Below, piece by piece: positions 33,561 to 44,920 of a stretch of DNA of 64,000 bases; the first letter of the stretch is position 1; each line of letters starts with the position of its first letter. The position numbers were made by a program, and so were the translations under genes. The DNA is from Epiperipatus broadwayi (taxonomy: Eukaryota; Onychophora; Udeonychophora; Euonychophora; Peripatidae). The stretch covers positions 186,001-250,000 of the forward strand of contig JAQFVV010000509.1 of assembly GCA_028023455.1 (NCBI GenBank), given 5' to 3'. Below the pieces are notes generated by a model, which saw only the letters and a list, made by a program, of their open reading frames with translations, searched no databases and had not been told where the DNA came from.

Positions 33561-34440
33561 GTCACGCTATATTAAGTAAACACATTAAGTGAGGAACTCT
33601 TTCAGCAACGATATCAATAATGATAACAGCAACCAAAAAAAACACAACAACAGCAATAATAATAAAAGTAAGAACGATAATAATAATAAAAAGAGAAAAA
33701 AAAAGCCATTGAATAGATTTCGTTTGATATTTATAAGAGGTGATCCTTATCTTAGGATCCAATCTCCCCCCAGAGTTCCATATTTTTAAGAGTTGTCGTT
33801 CAGGTCCGTGTTTGACGTAATGTTCACTCAATCCTTTGTGCTTAAGGCAAATTTTGGTCTCGGCAATCTCATGTTGCAATCTCAGTTAACAAACCTTATT
33901 CATTCACACTTTGAGTGCATGCGTGTGCGTGTTTTTACAAGAACAATACAATCTACATTAATTTTAGAAGTCGAGCATTTAATCTTTTCTCAAATCTTTT
34001 CTATGAGTTTTACCTTTGCTAAAATTATAATTTAAAAATAAACATCTTAAATATCCCGTGGCGTATACAAATGGAAATTGACTTTGAATATTTATTAGAG
34101 CATATTATATTTTCCTTTATTATATTATTTTAGAGAATGTTCTATTATTAATTTTATGTGAAAGCCTTAACTATTTAATTAGACAATTATTATCTGTATT
34201 TTATAAATGTAGTTTATAAATGGGAAGAAAACTATTAAAGGTTACAAATATAATGCTACGAGTCTTTTGTATTGCTTGAGTGTGTGTGTGTTTGTTTACA
34301 TCGACTTGTCTCGTTATAATACATATATTTTCCTAGATTTAAACCCTATGTAACGCTATCCCGTTACAATATATTAACTTCATTATCTGTGCGTGCAGCA
34401 CACATATATATATATAGTATTTGTTTTTAAGTGAGCATCT
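33561..34440. other. Low-complexity and AT-rich intron sequence
   Basis: Contains an AAC/AAT-rich run (33610-33705) and TG/TA microsatellites (34280-34420). Open frames here are low-complexity artefacts. Confidence 0.55.
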
Positions 34441-34700
34441 TTGCAGGGCCAAGCCAATCAATTTTGGCACCCGAGTCAAGTCTTAAAAACTGCACCTTTT
34501 AAAATTATTGAAAAGGCCATTAGTACTTATTTAAAAAGGCCTCAGGATGTAACAGTAGCTTAATCGACTACCAGAGATACAAATTTGGCCCAAATGATGT
34601 TTTTTTTTCCCAAAAGACATAGGATTTTGCTCTCAACTAGTTAGCTTATGGCAAACCTGATTAACGATTCATCATTAGTCGATAATGGGTATTAGCTATA
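34441..34700. repeat. Dispersed repeat related to 24550-24660
   Basis: ccaagccaatcaattttggc through aattattgaaaaggccatta matches the earlier copy. It is followed by taatcgactaccagagatac, which looks SINE-like but is not bounded. Confidence 0.45.
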
Positions 34701-35754
34701 CCTAACTGGTTGATAAATCACCCATTGATTGGGAAACATGGCCAATACAGCCTCCTTTATTGTTTCTTTATGAGTGACTATTAGGGTTAGGTCTGTTTTA
34801 CCTTGAACCAAGCAATGGATGTAAATAGAAAATTAAACATGTATTTAACGGGGGGGGGGGGGTATATTTATTAAAACACACACGCACGCACAAATCAAGG
34901 TTATAAAACAAAAAAAAAATAGTTGTGAAATGGAATAAATAATAATTAAAAAAACGGGGGAAAAAATAATAACTTATTAAATCATTCTTTGATTCTGTAT
35001 ATTGGCATTACATCAGTAACGTTTTTTAGCCTTAACAACCTTTTAGAGACGTTTTGCATTTTATCACTTGTGAATTTCAGCATTTACAGACTACTTAAAA
35101 TTGGAAAAAAATAAAAATCTTTATGCTATCTTCCATAAAATAATCATGAGAAAATAAGAATGAAATTATTTGTAACAGCTATGTTTAACGTTAGATTAGT
35201 AACATTAGCAGTATTATTACTGAGATTTATATAGCTGTTATAAAGACTACTTAAAATATTATGCACTTCATTTCATACCTATGATTAAAGAACAAATTCA
35301 ATATAAACTTTTGTTTACTCTCCTGTAAACGTATTGAACTTAAATTTTAAGATTGAATAATAAATTTGTTTAAGAATCGTAAAAACACTCCTAGTCTTTT
35401 TTAATATTGAAGTATTTCTCATTTAAAATAATTATGTCTTATTTTAGCACCCTATCTAATTCAGCGCCCAAGGCCATCATCTCTATTATGTCTTAGCAAT
35501 TGAGCGGATCCTGTACCTGTATACAAAATATTTTCAATAGTCTATTAAAAAAAAAATTCAGCGCACATATATCTATAATTATTTTCCAATATATATATAT
35601 GCTAGTTTTTTTCCCCGAAAGTAGATTGAAATAATTAGATAGTTTAATAAAATTTATTCTTATCATTTCATTGTTTACAGTCTGCATCTTAAACTTTAAC
35701 GATTTTTTTTTCATTATCTTCATTTTCAATCATCATTGAAACACTACAGAATGA
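34701..35754. other. AT-rich intron sequence with a poly-G run
   Basis: A 13-nt G run at about 34850-34862 is followed by CA/ACGC repeats. No gene was recognised. Confidence 0.5.
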
Positions 35755-37865
35755 AGGTCTCTTTAAGTTTAATCCAGTTTTATTCCTACTATCCATCTCG
35801 CACGAGGTTTCTTTCTAGGTCTTTTACAATTTCTTGGGTTCCTGTTTAAAACTTCATCTGTTCATCTATCATCATCTAGAAATATGCTCAGCACAACTCT
35901 ATATCAGTCTTAGTTTTTTAGTGATGTTAATAATCCCTGTTTATTATCTCATCCATGTATTTCATTTTCATTCTCTTCTCACTTCTAACATCCATCCTTC
36001 ACTATTTCACTGAATGGTGTGAATTATTTGAATTGCTCTTCTGTTATTGCTATTAAAAGCTTCATTTTCAATAGGAAGTTATTTCTACTAAAAACACCCC
36101 AAAACATTTTAATTCTATGATTAATTTCATCTGTTAATGTTCCATCAGTATTATTAATATGTCCCAAGATATTTGTGGTCATTAATTTATTTAAATTCAT
36201 GATTATCAATCTTTATTTTCTACTGAGAAAAGCCACTGAATATTATTTTAGTCTTGTATTCATCTTTAATTCTAAGTCCTTAGTTTCATCTGATGACTCT
36301 TGTGATAATTTCTGAAGCTCTAAAGCATTTAAAAAAAAAAAAAACAACCAACAAAACAATTATATCATCTGAAAAATATAAATGACTTAAATAACCTCCA
36401 TTTATATTTATTTATATCCTATTTTAATCCATAAAATATTTCTTATAAAACTGCTACAAAATGTTTTGGAGATGTAGAATCAGCCTGTCACATCTTTCTC
36501 AATTTATAATGTTCATAACATTACCATATAATCTAACATAGCTGTTTGTATTTTGATAAATATTCTTTAATATTTGACAGTTTCCCAGATCTATATTTTA
36601 ATGATCTAATGTTTTAATCACTGAAGAAATGCTTATAGAATCAAATGTCTTTTAATAATCTACAAATCCAGAGCAGGCAACTTATCTTTATTGTTTTTTC
36701 TATAACTTCTCTCAGTATTTGAATATGATCATGTTAAAATCACTTTTAAATTCAGCTTGTTTTTTTGATTGGTTAGAATCTAAAATTTGCTATAGATAAG
36801 TCATAATTGTCTTGGTAAAGATTTTATATAGAACTGATAGGAAATTGATAGATTTGTAATTTCTAATACCGTCTTTATTATTTTTCTTAAATATCACTAT
36901 GATTACTGCCCTTTTTCAATCATCTAGCACATTTTTATTATTTAAACATTTGGTATATAACATAGACAATAATTGTTTTATTATTATCATCTGTTTCTTT
37001 TAAGATATCAATTATAATACCATCATTTCCTGGAGCTTTTTCTTGCTTCATAGATTTAATTGCATGTCTCACTTCTTCATTTACAATTCTGGGCTATTCC
37101 TATGTAGTAACTATTGGAGATACTTTTTTTTTCTTTCTCTCTTGTTATACATTTTGCACTTTTGATACTTTTATTCTGTTCTTTAGTTTTTCTTGCCAAT
37201 TCACTGAATGGCGCTACTGTATAGAGAGTTTTGCCTCTGTGTTAAATAGAAATATATACCCCCCCCCCAGTTCTTAATTGTGTATCAGTTATTTTATTGT
37301 TGATTTTATTCAAATTGGAGCCATCTTCAAAATCTTTTAGTATTTTAAAATAATTTGCAAGTTCTAATTTAAATTTGTTGGGGTGTTTCTGTAAGTAGGG
37401 ATATCGACTATTAATATTGTTTTTAATCATTTTTATCTCATTTGTAGTAACATATATTTTACTTCTCACTAATCAATGATCACTTACTGTGTTAAATCTA
37501 TTAAAAACATTACAATCTTGAAATATATATTTTCTATTAGTCAAAATATAATTCAATTCTTCAGTAACTTTATTTGGATGTTTCCATGTTCATTTCCACT
37601 TAGCACTTTTCTTAAAGAAAGAATTGATAATATGTGGGAAAGTTTCCCATGACAATTTTAAAATGTTATTTCATCTGATCAAAAGCATTTTGTTCACCCA
37701 TATAAAAATACTCAATTTTTTCATCACAATGAGAACTTGTTTTGAAGCATAATTATAAATTATATGCATTTGATATCTTCCATTAAGTTGAATAATGAAT
37801 TTTGCCATTTTATCTGACATATGCTCATGTTATTCTTCCATTTTTTAGTCATGTTTGTGCTTCTA
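35755..37865 (-). pseudogene. RTE-clade LINE with endonuclease and RT remnants
   Basis: Reading the - strand from 37865 down: the APE-like endonuclease tail (IINSFFKKSAKWK, then WKHPNKVTEELNYILTNRK, then VFNRFNTVSDH, which fits the terminal SDH motif); the linker (KLELANYFKILKDFEDGSN); a 45-bp family A scrap at 37201-37245; then RT pieces (EVRHAIKSMKQEKAPGNDG at about 37020-37075, YRPI-like KSINFLSVLYKIFTKTI near 36850, a FSDD-like box in place of FADD near 36375, DEINHRIKMFWGVFSRNNF at about 36080-36140); and a decayed 3' end. Stops and frameshifts occur throughout. It is the most complete RTE copy in the window and cannot encode an active enzyme. Confidence 0.85.
37201..37245 (+). repeat. 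Family A scrap inside the RTE LINE
   Basis: Reads actgaatggcgctactgtat then agagagttttgcctctgtgt, the outer end of a family A arm. A run of nine C follows at about 37260. Its position between the linker and RT of the LINE shows it arrived after, or by rearrangement of, the LINE. Confidence 0.7.
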
Positions 37866-37911
37866 ATATTTGTGTCTTTTATATACACACTTATATACCA
37901 TTATGAAAAGA

Positions 37912-38249
37912 CATCTCCAATGTTTATTGAAGGCTTTTTTTTTTGTTATGATCAAGAAAATTTTTTGATATTCCACCCCAGATTAAGAACTTCCAAGAAT
38001 TCTTGATATCGAATCAAAAATTACTTTGGACCATCAACAATCATTCCATATTGCTAAATCCCCAATTCATTTCTGTCTATTCATCTCCAATGTTTATTGA
38101 AGGCTTTTTTTTTTGTTATGATCAAGAAAATTTTTTGATATTCCACCCCAGATTAAGAACTTCCAAGAATTCTTGATATCGAATCAAAAATTACTTTGGA
38201 CCATCAACAATCCTTCCATATTGCTAAATCCCCAATTCATTTCTGTCTA
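37912..38249. repeat. 170-bp tandem duplication
   Basis: Units 37912-38081 and 38082-38249 both run catctccaatgtttattgaa to cccaattcatttctgtcta. They are nearly identical (atcattcc/atccttcc is one difference). Confidence 0.93.
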
Positions 38250-38399
38250 ACTTTTATCTCTTCATGCTATTAACAATACGGCTTGAGTCCAAAACCTTTC
38301 TTTTTTTCAGTCCTCATTATTTTCATTTTTTTAAATAATTTTAGTTATTATTAACTGTATGCTTTTCATAGCTAGTCTCTAGACTGTTTAATAGCTTCT

Positions 38400-38735
38400 T
38401 CATCATCATCATCATCACTAACCATTATCAATCCACTGCAGGATGGTCTCTCCAAATTAATTCTATCTTCTCCACTCTTTAGCTTCTCCACATCACCCCT
38501 GTACACTTTATTTCATCCATCCATCTCACAGGTGGTCTCTTTCTGGGTCTTTTACAATCTCTTGGAATCTAGTTTAAGAGATCAATTGTCCATCTATTAT
38601 TATCTCTTCTAGCAATATGTCCAGGCCAATTTCACTTCAGTTTTTTAATTTTTTCAATGAGGTCAGTAATACCTGTTGTTCTCTTACCCATATATTGCAT
38701 TTTTATAGCTTACATTTTCATATACTTATAGATAA
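38400..38735 (-). pseudogene. RTE-clade LINE 3' end with ATG-repeat tail
   Basis: On the - strand the coding end resembles KRPRKRPPVRWMDEIK, followed by the conserved 3' UTR and a TGATGATGATGATGATGA-like tail (the catcatcatcatcatcac run at 38400-38417). Simple ATG-type repeats at the 3' end are usual for RTE-type LINEs. It is heavily 5' truncated. Confidence 0.75.
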
Positions 38736-39585
38736 TAAAACTTTTTTTATTTATATATTCACAGATGTTTGGCCATATTCATTTACAAATAATGCTAATG
38801 ATAATGATGTATGTTGTTTGATAATTTTATATATCAAATTACAATATGTAGGAACAAATTAAAGCCAACATTAAGAGTATGTGCAAATCTTGAAAGGGGG
38901 ATGTAATAAATATGTCTGAAAATTGCTTAATTTATATTTTATTAGAAAGGTCTTTTTTCATGCAGAAATCCCTTGAATTAAGCATTTATCAAATTATTTT
39001 GAGAAAAGATGTAAAATGCAATTATTTTAACATATGAGTTTGAAAATATATCACTGAAAAACCCATGGCATTGGAAAATATTTTTTTCAGTTTATAGATT
39101 CTTTGCACATATGGTCTGATAGCCATTGCCTTCTCGTGTGACATGGTAGCTACACACTGTTAAAGACGAATTATTTTTTCACAATTAATCTTATAGAGAG
39201 CTTCATTTTAAATGTGGCCACATTTTATATATGTTAAAAGTTTCAATCATTCTCTAAATGTGGCTTCTTCAGAGTTCTGTTTGGGAAAACCCATTGTTAA
39301 TGACTTCTGTTTTAAATCCTCTGTTTACAATCTGCTTTTGAGTTCATTACATTTTTTGAAATACTTTTGTATCAGAAAGAACGTTGATGAGAATATCAGG
39401 AAAAGAACATGAGAAAAGAGTTAACCAGATTTTTTTCTCTTCTTCTTATCTGCCAAACTCTTAATATTTTATTGTGTTTTTTTTTTTTAAATAGTAGTAG
39501 TAGTTATTAGTTATGCTACTTGTAATAATAATAATAATAGTAGTAGACATGGTAGTAATAGTACTTGTAATATTAATAATTAAAC
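38736..39585. other. AT-rich intron sequence with TAG/AAT microsatellite
   Basis: No gene is supported. A TAGTAG/AATAAT low-complexity run is at 39494-39550. Confidence 0.5.
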
Positions 39586-40035
39586 CACTAAACATCACAT
39601 GATCACCATCTCTATACTAGCACATAATTGTTGTAAACAAAGGCAAAACTCTCCATACAGTAGTGCCACCCTGTGCCAAACAGAGTAATCAGTGGATGCC
39701 AGAAGACTTGTGCATAAAATCCCTATCTAGTGCCTACTCATCCAATATCCCCAGACTAGTTTCTGGCTTGTGTCCATCATCAGTGAGGAGCCTTGGATCT
39801 GAGAGCACTGCACCTAGATCTTAGGATCTAATGCAACCCTCCAGCAGCCACCTTTTAACTCTACTTTACTACAAAACTATGAGAATGAAATTAAAAACAA
39901 GCCAGAAACTAGTCTGGGGATATTGGATGAGTAGGCACTAGATAGGGATTTTATGCACAAGCCTTCTGGCATCCATTGATTACTCTGTTTGGCACAGGGT
40001 GGCACTACTGTATGGAGAGTTTTACCTTTGTTTAA
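39586..40035. repeat. Family A foldback repeat, full two-arm copy
   Basis: The best-preserved long form. The outer terminus aaccactaaacatcacatga is at 39583-39602. The left arm follows through cataaaatccctatctagtg and ccagactagtttctggcttg. The inner block gagagcactgcacctagatc/ttaggatctaatgcaaccct and gcagccaccttttaactcta come next. The right arm starts gccagaaactagtctgggga and ends ggcactactgtatggagagt. The arms (about 190 bp) are near-perfect reverse complements. Confidence 0.93.
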
Positions 40036-40540
40036 TATTATAAGTAGTAATAAATAATGATAGCAGATCCGACTGCTGCTTTGCATAAATACTTTATAAA
40101 TTTGCATAAACGTGCATACTTATATATAAAATATCAAATCAACTCAAATGTTAAGAAATTTTCAGCTATGCCCTCTGTGAATAAACATATTAGAGCCCAT
40201 ATCTCGAAATAGCTAATTAAAAAAGCAAAAAACTGAAAATTTCCTAACATTTGAGGGGAAACTGTCTATACATATTGCCACTCAGTTTAATAACAGTTAA
40301 GAGCAAGCACAAGAAATGGTGATCATGTGATGTAAAGTTTGAGGTGATTTGATATTTATTTCATATAGCGGTATGTACTGGAAATATTTTCCTATATTTA
40401 TATATAAATATTAATTATAGCATATGTAGAGCACTATTATTACCATAATATCTTCTGTTTGTAGTGACTACTGAATATGCATATATATGTGTTATATTTG
40501 AAATACAGGCATTTTTCATATACCTGGAGCTTAATTGTAA
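40036..40540. other. AT-rich intron sequence
   Basis: gcaagcacaagaaatggtga then tcatgtgatgtaaagttt at about 40303-40340 is a displaced family A outer terminus. Otherwise nothing was recognised. Confidence 0.5.
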
Positions 40541-41198
40541 ATATAGGGGATTTGAATACAGACTTTCACGCACTCTTCAACTATCCTCACTATCTTATAT
40601 CCATTGATATACATGACCACCCATAGAAAAGATAAATAATCACCAAAATACATATTTCGTGCAGAACCAGCATTCATCAGTTGGTCCAGATTATCATTTC
40701 CCACACACATACATATAATCACTGCTCAGTTTATATTAAGATAGCAAATCTTCATACTTTAATGGACAGGTACCATTGAAAATCTAATGATGGAAAGCCC
40801 AAATCTCATACTGATTCCAATATTATTGTTATACATGAGGGGTCAGAGTGACTTTAGGTCAACATGGGCATAACAGAAATATTGACATCAGTATGGGATT
40901 TGGGCTTTCCATCATCAGATTTTCAATGGTATGGATGTTTGAAAAGTTGGAGAATGGAGTAGATTGAAGCCTTTCCATTAAAGTATGAAGTTTTGCTATC
41001 TTAATATAAACCGAGCACTGATTATATATGTATGGGAAACGATAATCTAGACCAACTGATGAGGGCTGGTTTAGTACGAAATATGTTTATTGGTGATTAT
41101 TTATCTTTTCTACATGTGTGTGGTCATGTGTATCAGTGTTATAAAGTAGTGTGGATAGTTGAAGGATGCTTCAAAGTCTGTGTTAAGATCCCCTATAT
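40541..41198. repeat. Family C foldback repeat, full two-arm copy with nested inner palindrome
   Basis: Outer arms: atataggggatttgaataca ... cagtttatattaagatagca against tgctatcttaatataaaccg ... gatcccctatat. Nested inside is a second palindrome: accattgaaaatctaatgat/ggaaagcccaaatctcatac (40770-40820) against gtatgggatttgggctttcc/atcatcagattttcaatggt (40892-40931). The open frame across the right arm is repeat-derived and has no host-protein likeness. Confidence 0.88.
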
Positions 41199-42350
41199 TT
41201 ATATATGTGTTACTAAATTACTTATTTTGATGATTTATTTATGTATGTGTAAGAAAACTTTGACTAGTTTTCAAAGTAGCTTATTTTAAGCTTTATCATT
41301 ATTATAATGTTTGTAAGAAATAAATGTAATATATGCTCTTCAATCCTAAAAAATTATTATTTAAACTATTCTTAAAGCTTCCTTAATAAACTGTCTGGTG
41401 ACGATCTGAGCATTTTTCCATTGTTTTACTTTCTAGTTAAGAATATCTAGTTCTATGATTATCAATCAATCAATATCAGATAGTTATCTAGGTTGGCTAT
41501 AAACCAGATATCAGAAACAAAAGTCCTAAATTTGATTAGAACCTAAAAATATTTTCAGTGTTGTATGGATAATTTGAACTTGGGTTATGAAACATGGCAG
41601 ACAGTCGGCCATTATACCATAGAAGCTTTTATTTATATATGCTATCTTGTGTAAGAGAGTGGGTTTTATTATTTAATAATATAGCTTTAATATTAGAGCG
41701 TATTAATATTTATGATATAATTTTATTTTTAAAATGAAATTCTAGAATAAATTATGTTATGGGTATACATAAATATTAAGATTTGATTTTGTAATATATT
41801 TTACTACCAAGATACTTAGTTGCTTTAATAAAGGGTAACATATCCGCATATATATATATATCAAAGTATATATGAATATGTATCCACACATATAAATTAA
41901 TGTAAATAGATAAATTATTTATTTTTGCCAAAAAACTTTTTTTTTTGTTATCTTCGCTTAATTCTTTATCATAATTTTTTAATCTTAAAAAAGATAATAT
42001 AAAGGAGCAAACAAAGGTCAAAGTTTTATACAAGGTCACAATCAAATGATAAGTAAATTTGTAATATGATTGATTTTTTAGAATTAACATCTTGAAAAAT
42101 TTAACCAGTAGGTTTCCAAGATAATAATATATTAATTACTTTTGCCCTCAGCAGATGGTCCATTAAATAGGCTAGAGATCTGAAATTTAAGAGGATAGTA
42201 AAAATTGAATACAGCATCAAGATAGATGGATTCATTATAATTGGTTATACTTTGTCATTTTTAAGTATGAACTTTTATCGATGCTATGTGATGAATTATA
42301 TAATTTTATGGCAATAAATGTCTTTCAGATCACTACTATAGTTCTGTTTA
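41199..42350. other. AT-rich intron sequence, nothing firm
   Basis: No bounded element was recognised. Long open frames here (for example 41776-42090, - strand) are AT-driven. Confidence 0.45.
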
Positions 42351-42760
42351 TAATCTAGAATTACTTCCAAATATATAGTGTGTATCAATGAAAAAATGAC
42401 GTTCTCTCCCCAAGCTGCCTGCATCGCCACCTCTGAATCGACACATGTAGGAGTGACATGTTTAGCTATTTAACACAAACATTTTAAAATGGTAATATAT
42501 CCAGATCACAAATTAATAAATGAAATGTGAGGAGTGTTTCATATCTTACTTCATGACAGAACAACGGGCTAACGTTAAATTTTATTTTAAATTGGGTAAA
42601 ACCGCTATTGAAACATTTGAAATGATTCAAATTATTTATTGTAGTGAAGCCATGAGTTGTAAGAATGTTTTCAAACAGTTTGCAAGATTTCTTGATGGGA
42701 AGAAGAGTGTGAAGAAATGAAATACACCATCCCATGACATCACAATCCAGACATAGTAGT
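42350..42760 (+). pseudogene. mariner-family transposase, N-terminal fragment
   Basis: The frame 42520-42720 reads MTEQRANVKFYFKLGKTAIE, then TFEMIQIIYCSEAMS, then VFKQFARFLDGKKSVKK and a stop. This is the mariner transposase N-terminal helix-turn-helix region (family pattern EQR..IKFCxKLGKTAtET.eMiq..Yg.eAlsr..vFkW..RFk.Gre.v). The WHKRF part is altered to KQFARF. The DD34D catalytic domain is absent, as the sequence after 42720 is unrelated or too decayed. It is a different mariner copy from that at 25795-26865. Confidence 0.8.
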
Positions 42761-43426
42761 TTCTTATAATTTTTATGGTAAGCAAACTATCTTACTACAT
42801 AATGTATAAATTGATTCAGAGATGGGTCTGAAGACAGCTTGGAGAATCAGCCATCTTTTCATTGGGACATACAATATAGGTCCACGTGTGTAGATTCTCA
42901 TGTTATGCTGCATTTTTTTCTGGCTCAATTACAATTAATCACAAAATAATTATACCTCCCTTTGGCTAAGTTCGTATTAGCTGTAGTTATCTTTTGATTA
43001 TTTTTAATACTTTTCACAATGCTTTTATTCAAATACTTGTTACTGTCAACTGTCTATTGGTTTAACGTTCTTTAGAGAAGCAAAATACAATAGTATTACA
43101 TTATTTCTTCTTTATTTGCATAAACAAAAGAATTTTATTTTGATATTTATTTATATATGCACACACATATCTTTAATATATATATTGTAATTCATGGAAA
43201 TCGTTGAGAACACATTAAAATATATAATTACTGATGTTTCAAGAAAATAACACTTGCCTTGATTGGATAAAGGTGTTATGTTATTTTGTCAAAAACATCA
43301 ATAATTATATATTTTAATATTCTACACAGTTCCTAAAACTTCGAAGAATAATGCATCTTGCATATAAAAACTATTTCGACTTGCATTATATATATATACA
43401 CAAATAGACATTTTCTATTTTTTTTA

Positions 43427-43457
<31 letters not shown>

Positions 43458-43601
43458 TTAAATTCATATATTATTTTTTAATTCAACAATTTTCCAATAT
43501 ATTATATATGTATAGACATATGCATATATATATATATAAATGACAATAGAAAATGTATGTGTGTATATATATGTTAATTCTAATGTTTTCACGGATAAAA
43601 G
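42761..43601. other. AT-rich intron sequence with TA and ATT microsatellites
   Basis: At 42990-43030 the - strand reads aataaaagcattgtgaaaag, the tail motif of the hammerhead-like family B. An ATT trinucleotide run is at 43434-43457 and TA runs are at 43380-43560. A partial inverted repeat (tatataattactgatgttt at 43219 against aaacatcaataattatatat at 43291) lies just before the PLE. Confidence 0.5.
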
Positions 43602-43659
43602 ATGTCATATTATTATTACTATTTGTGGGATATTCCGTGTAGTGAAAAAGCTAAATGCT

Positions 43660-43693
43660 GACGTTTCAGTACAATATCAAGTACCTTCTTCAG
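43660..43693 (-). ncRNA. Hammerhead-like core at the 3' end of the left PLE
   Basis: Reverse complement: CTGAAGA (43693-43687), A, GGTAC stem, loop TTGATATT, GTACT (5 bp including a G-U), GAAAC, GTC. It has the same layout as the right copy, with A instead of G at the free position of CUGANGA. ACGT around the cleavage site gives a 2-bp stem III without a loop, which would favour action as a dimer. Confidence 0.6.
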
Positions 43694-44918
43694 AGCGTCC
43701 TCTTTCTCAAATCATAAGAATGCGTGTGAGATTTAAAATCGTTTTTATCGTTTTCTTTCTCCTCATATTTAAATTCTATTGGTTGAGAAGTTTTAAAATT
43801 TATTTTCTCTTCCAATAGTTTCTTCCAAATGTTGTTAATCTTCTTTAACTCACACCTTTCATTTATGCTCTTGGGCCTTTTAAAAATCTCTATAGCTTCT
43901 CTTAGCAATCTCTGGTGATATTGTTCAATTTTTGCTAAAATATTTGTTTTTTTAAAATTGATATCATGATTTGTTAATTTAATATGAGAATAAATAGCTG
44001 ATGAATTGGATTTTTCTCTCACTGCCAGAATGTGTTCTTCCTTTCTAATATTTATTTTACGATTAGTCTGTCCTATATATGTATGTGGACAGATCCTACA
44101 TGGAATTTCATACACACCATGACACTCCAAAGCAATTTTATCTTTAGGAAGAGGAAATATTTCACTAATTTTTTTATAAGTAGTGTAAATTGTGTGAATA
44201 TTATTATTCTTTAAAATGTTACCAATTCTATCAGTTACTCCTTTAATATATGGCAAAATTGTCTTAATTTTTGATGTATCAAAATCTTTTTTCTTTTGAT
44301 ATGTATAAGCCCTATAAACCATTATGAAGAATCATTTTATTAGTAGCAAAAAGGTCCCGGTGAAAATGGCTATCATCAGAAAGTCTCTTTGTTCTATCCA
44401 ATAATGTCTTTGCCACTGAAAATAGTTGTGCAGGATGGTGATGAGAGGAAAAATGCAGATATCTCCTAGTGTGTGTTGGTTTTTTATATATACCATGGGA
44501 TAAAGAACCATCTTCCCTTCTTTCAATCAAAACATCTAAAAAAGGTAATTGATTATTATTTTCTATTTCCATGGTAAATTTAATATTGTTGTGAAGAGAG
44601 TTTAAAAAATTAAAAAAGTCATCAAGAGCATGCTTACCATGAGGCCAAATAACAAAGGTATCATCAACATACCTCAGCCATATAGATGGTTTTTTAACTG
44701 CTAAAGTCAAAATTTTATTTTCCAAATCCTCCATAAAAATAGAAGCTAATGCTGGAGAAATTGGTGAACCCATAGCTAGACCTGATGTTTGTTTATACAT
44801 CTGCCCATCAAAAACAAAAAAATGTATTCGATAAGCAGTGTTCAATCAAAACCACAGCAAAATTAGGCAACTGAATATTTTTTAAAACTTGAATAGCTTC
44901 ATTTACAGGTACACTAGT
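43690..44918 (-). pseudogene. Penelope-like element ORF (RT + GIY-YIG), left copy, two frameshifts
   Basis: Reads the same protein as the right copy from FTSVPVNEAI to the terminal RKRTL. An extra T in the T run at about 44818 shifts the frame just before FFVFDGQ. A 17-nt deletion relative to the right copy at about 44318 removes the YKII segment and shifts the frame again. RT motifs LAMGSPISPALASIF and YVDD and the GIY-YIG region (GVYEIPCRICPHTYIG) are otherwise intact. Amino-acid differences from the right copy are few (for example TYIGQTNRK versus TYIGHTNHR), so the two copies are close in age. Confidence 0.88.
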
Positions 44919-44920
44919 AA

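Noticed and set aside
33562-33879. 105-codon - strand open frame with hydrophobic stretch
   Set aside because: It covers an AAC/AAT low-complexity run; the hydrophobic segment is simply its complement.
40531-41289. Open frames reading GNDNLDQLM...GDYLSF on both strands
   Set aside because: They come from the arms of the family C foldback, not from a host gene.
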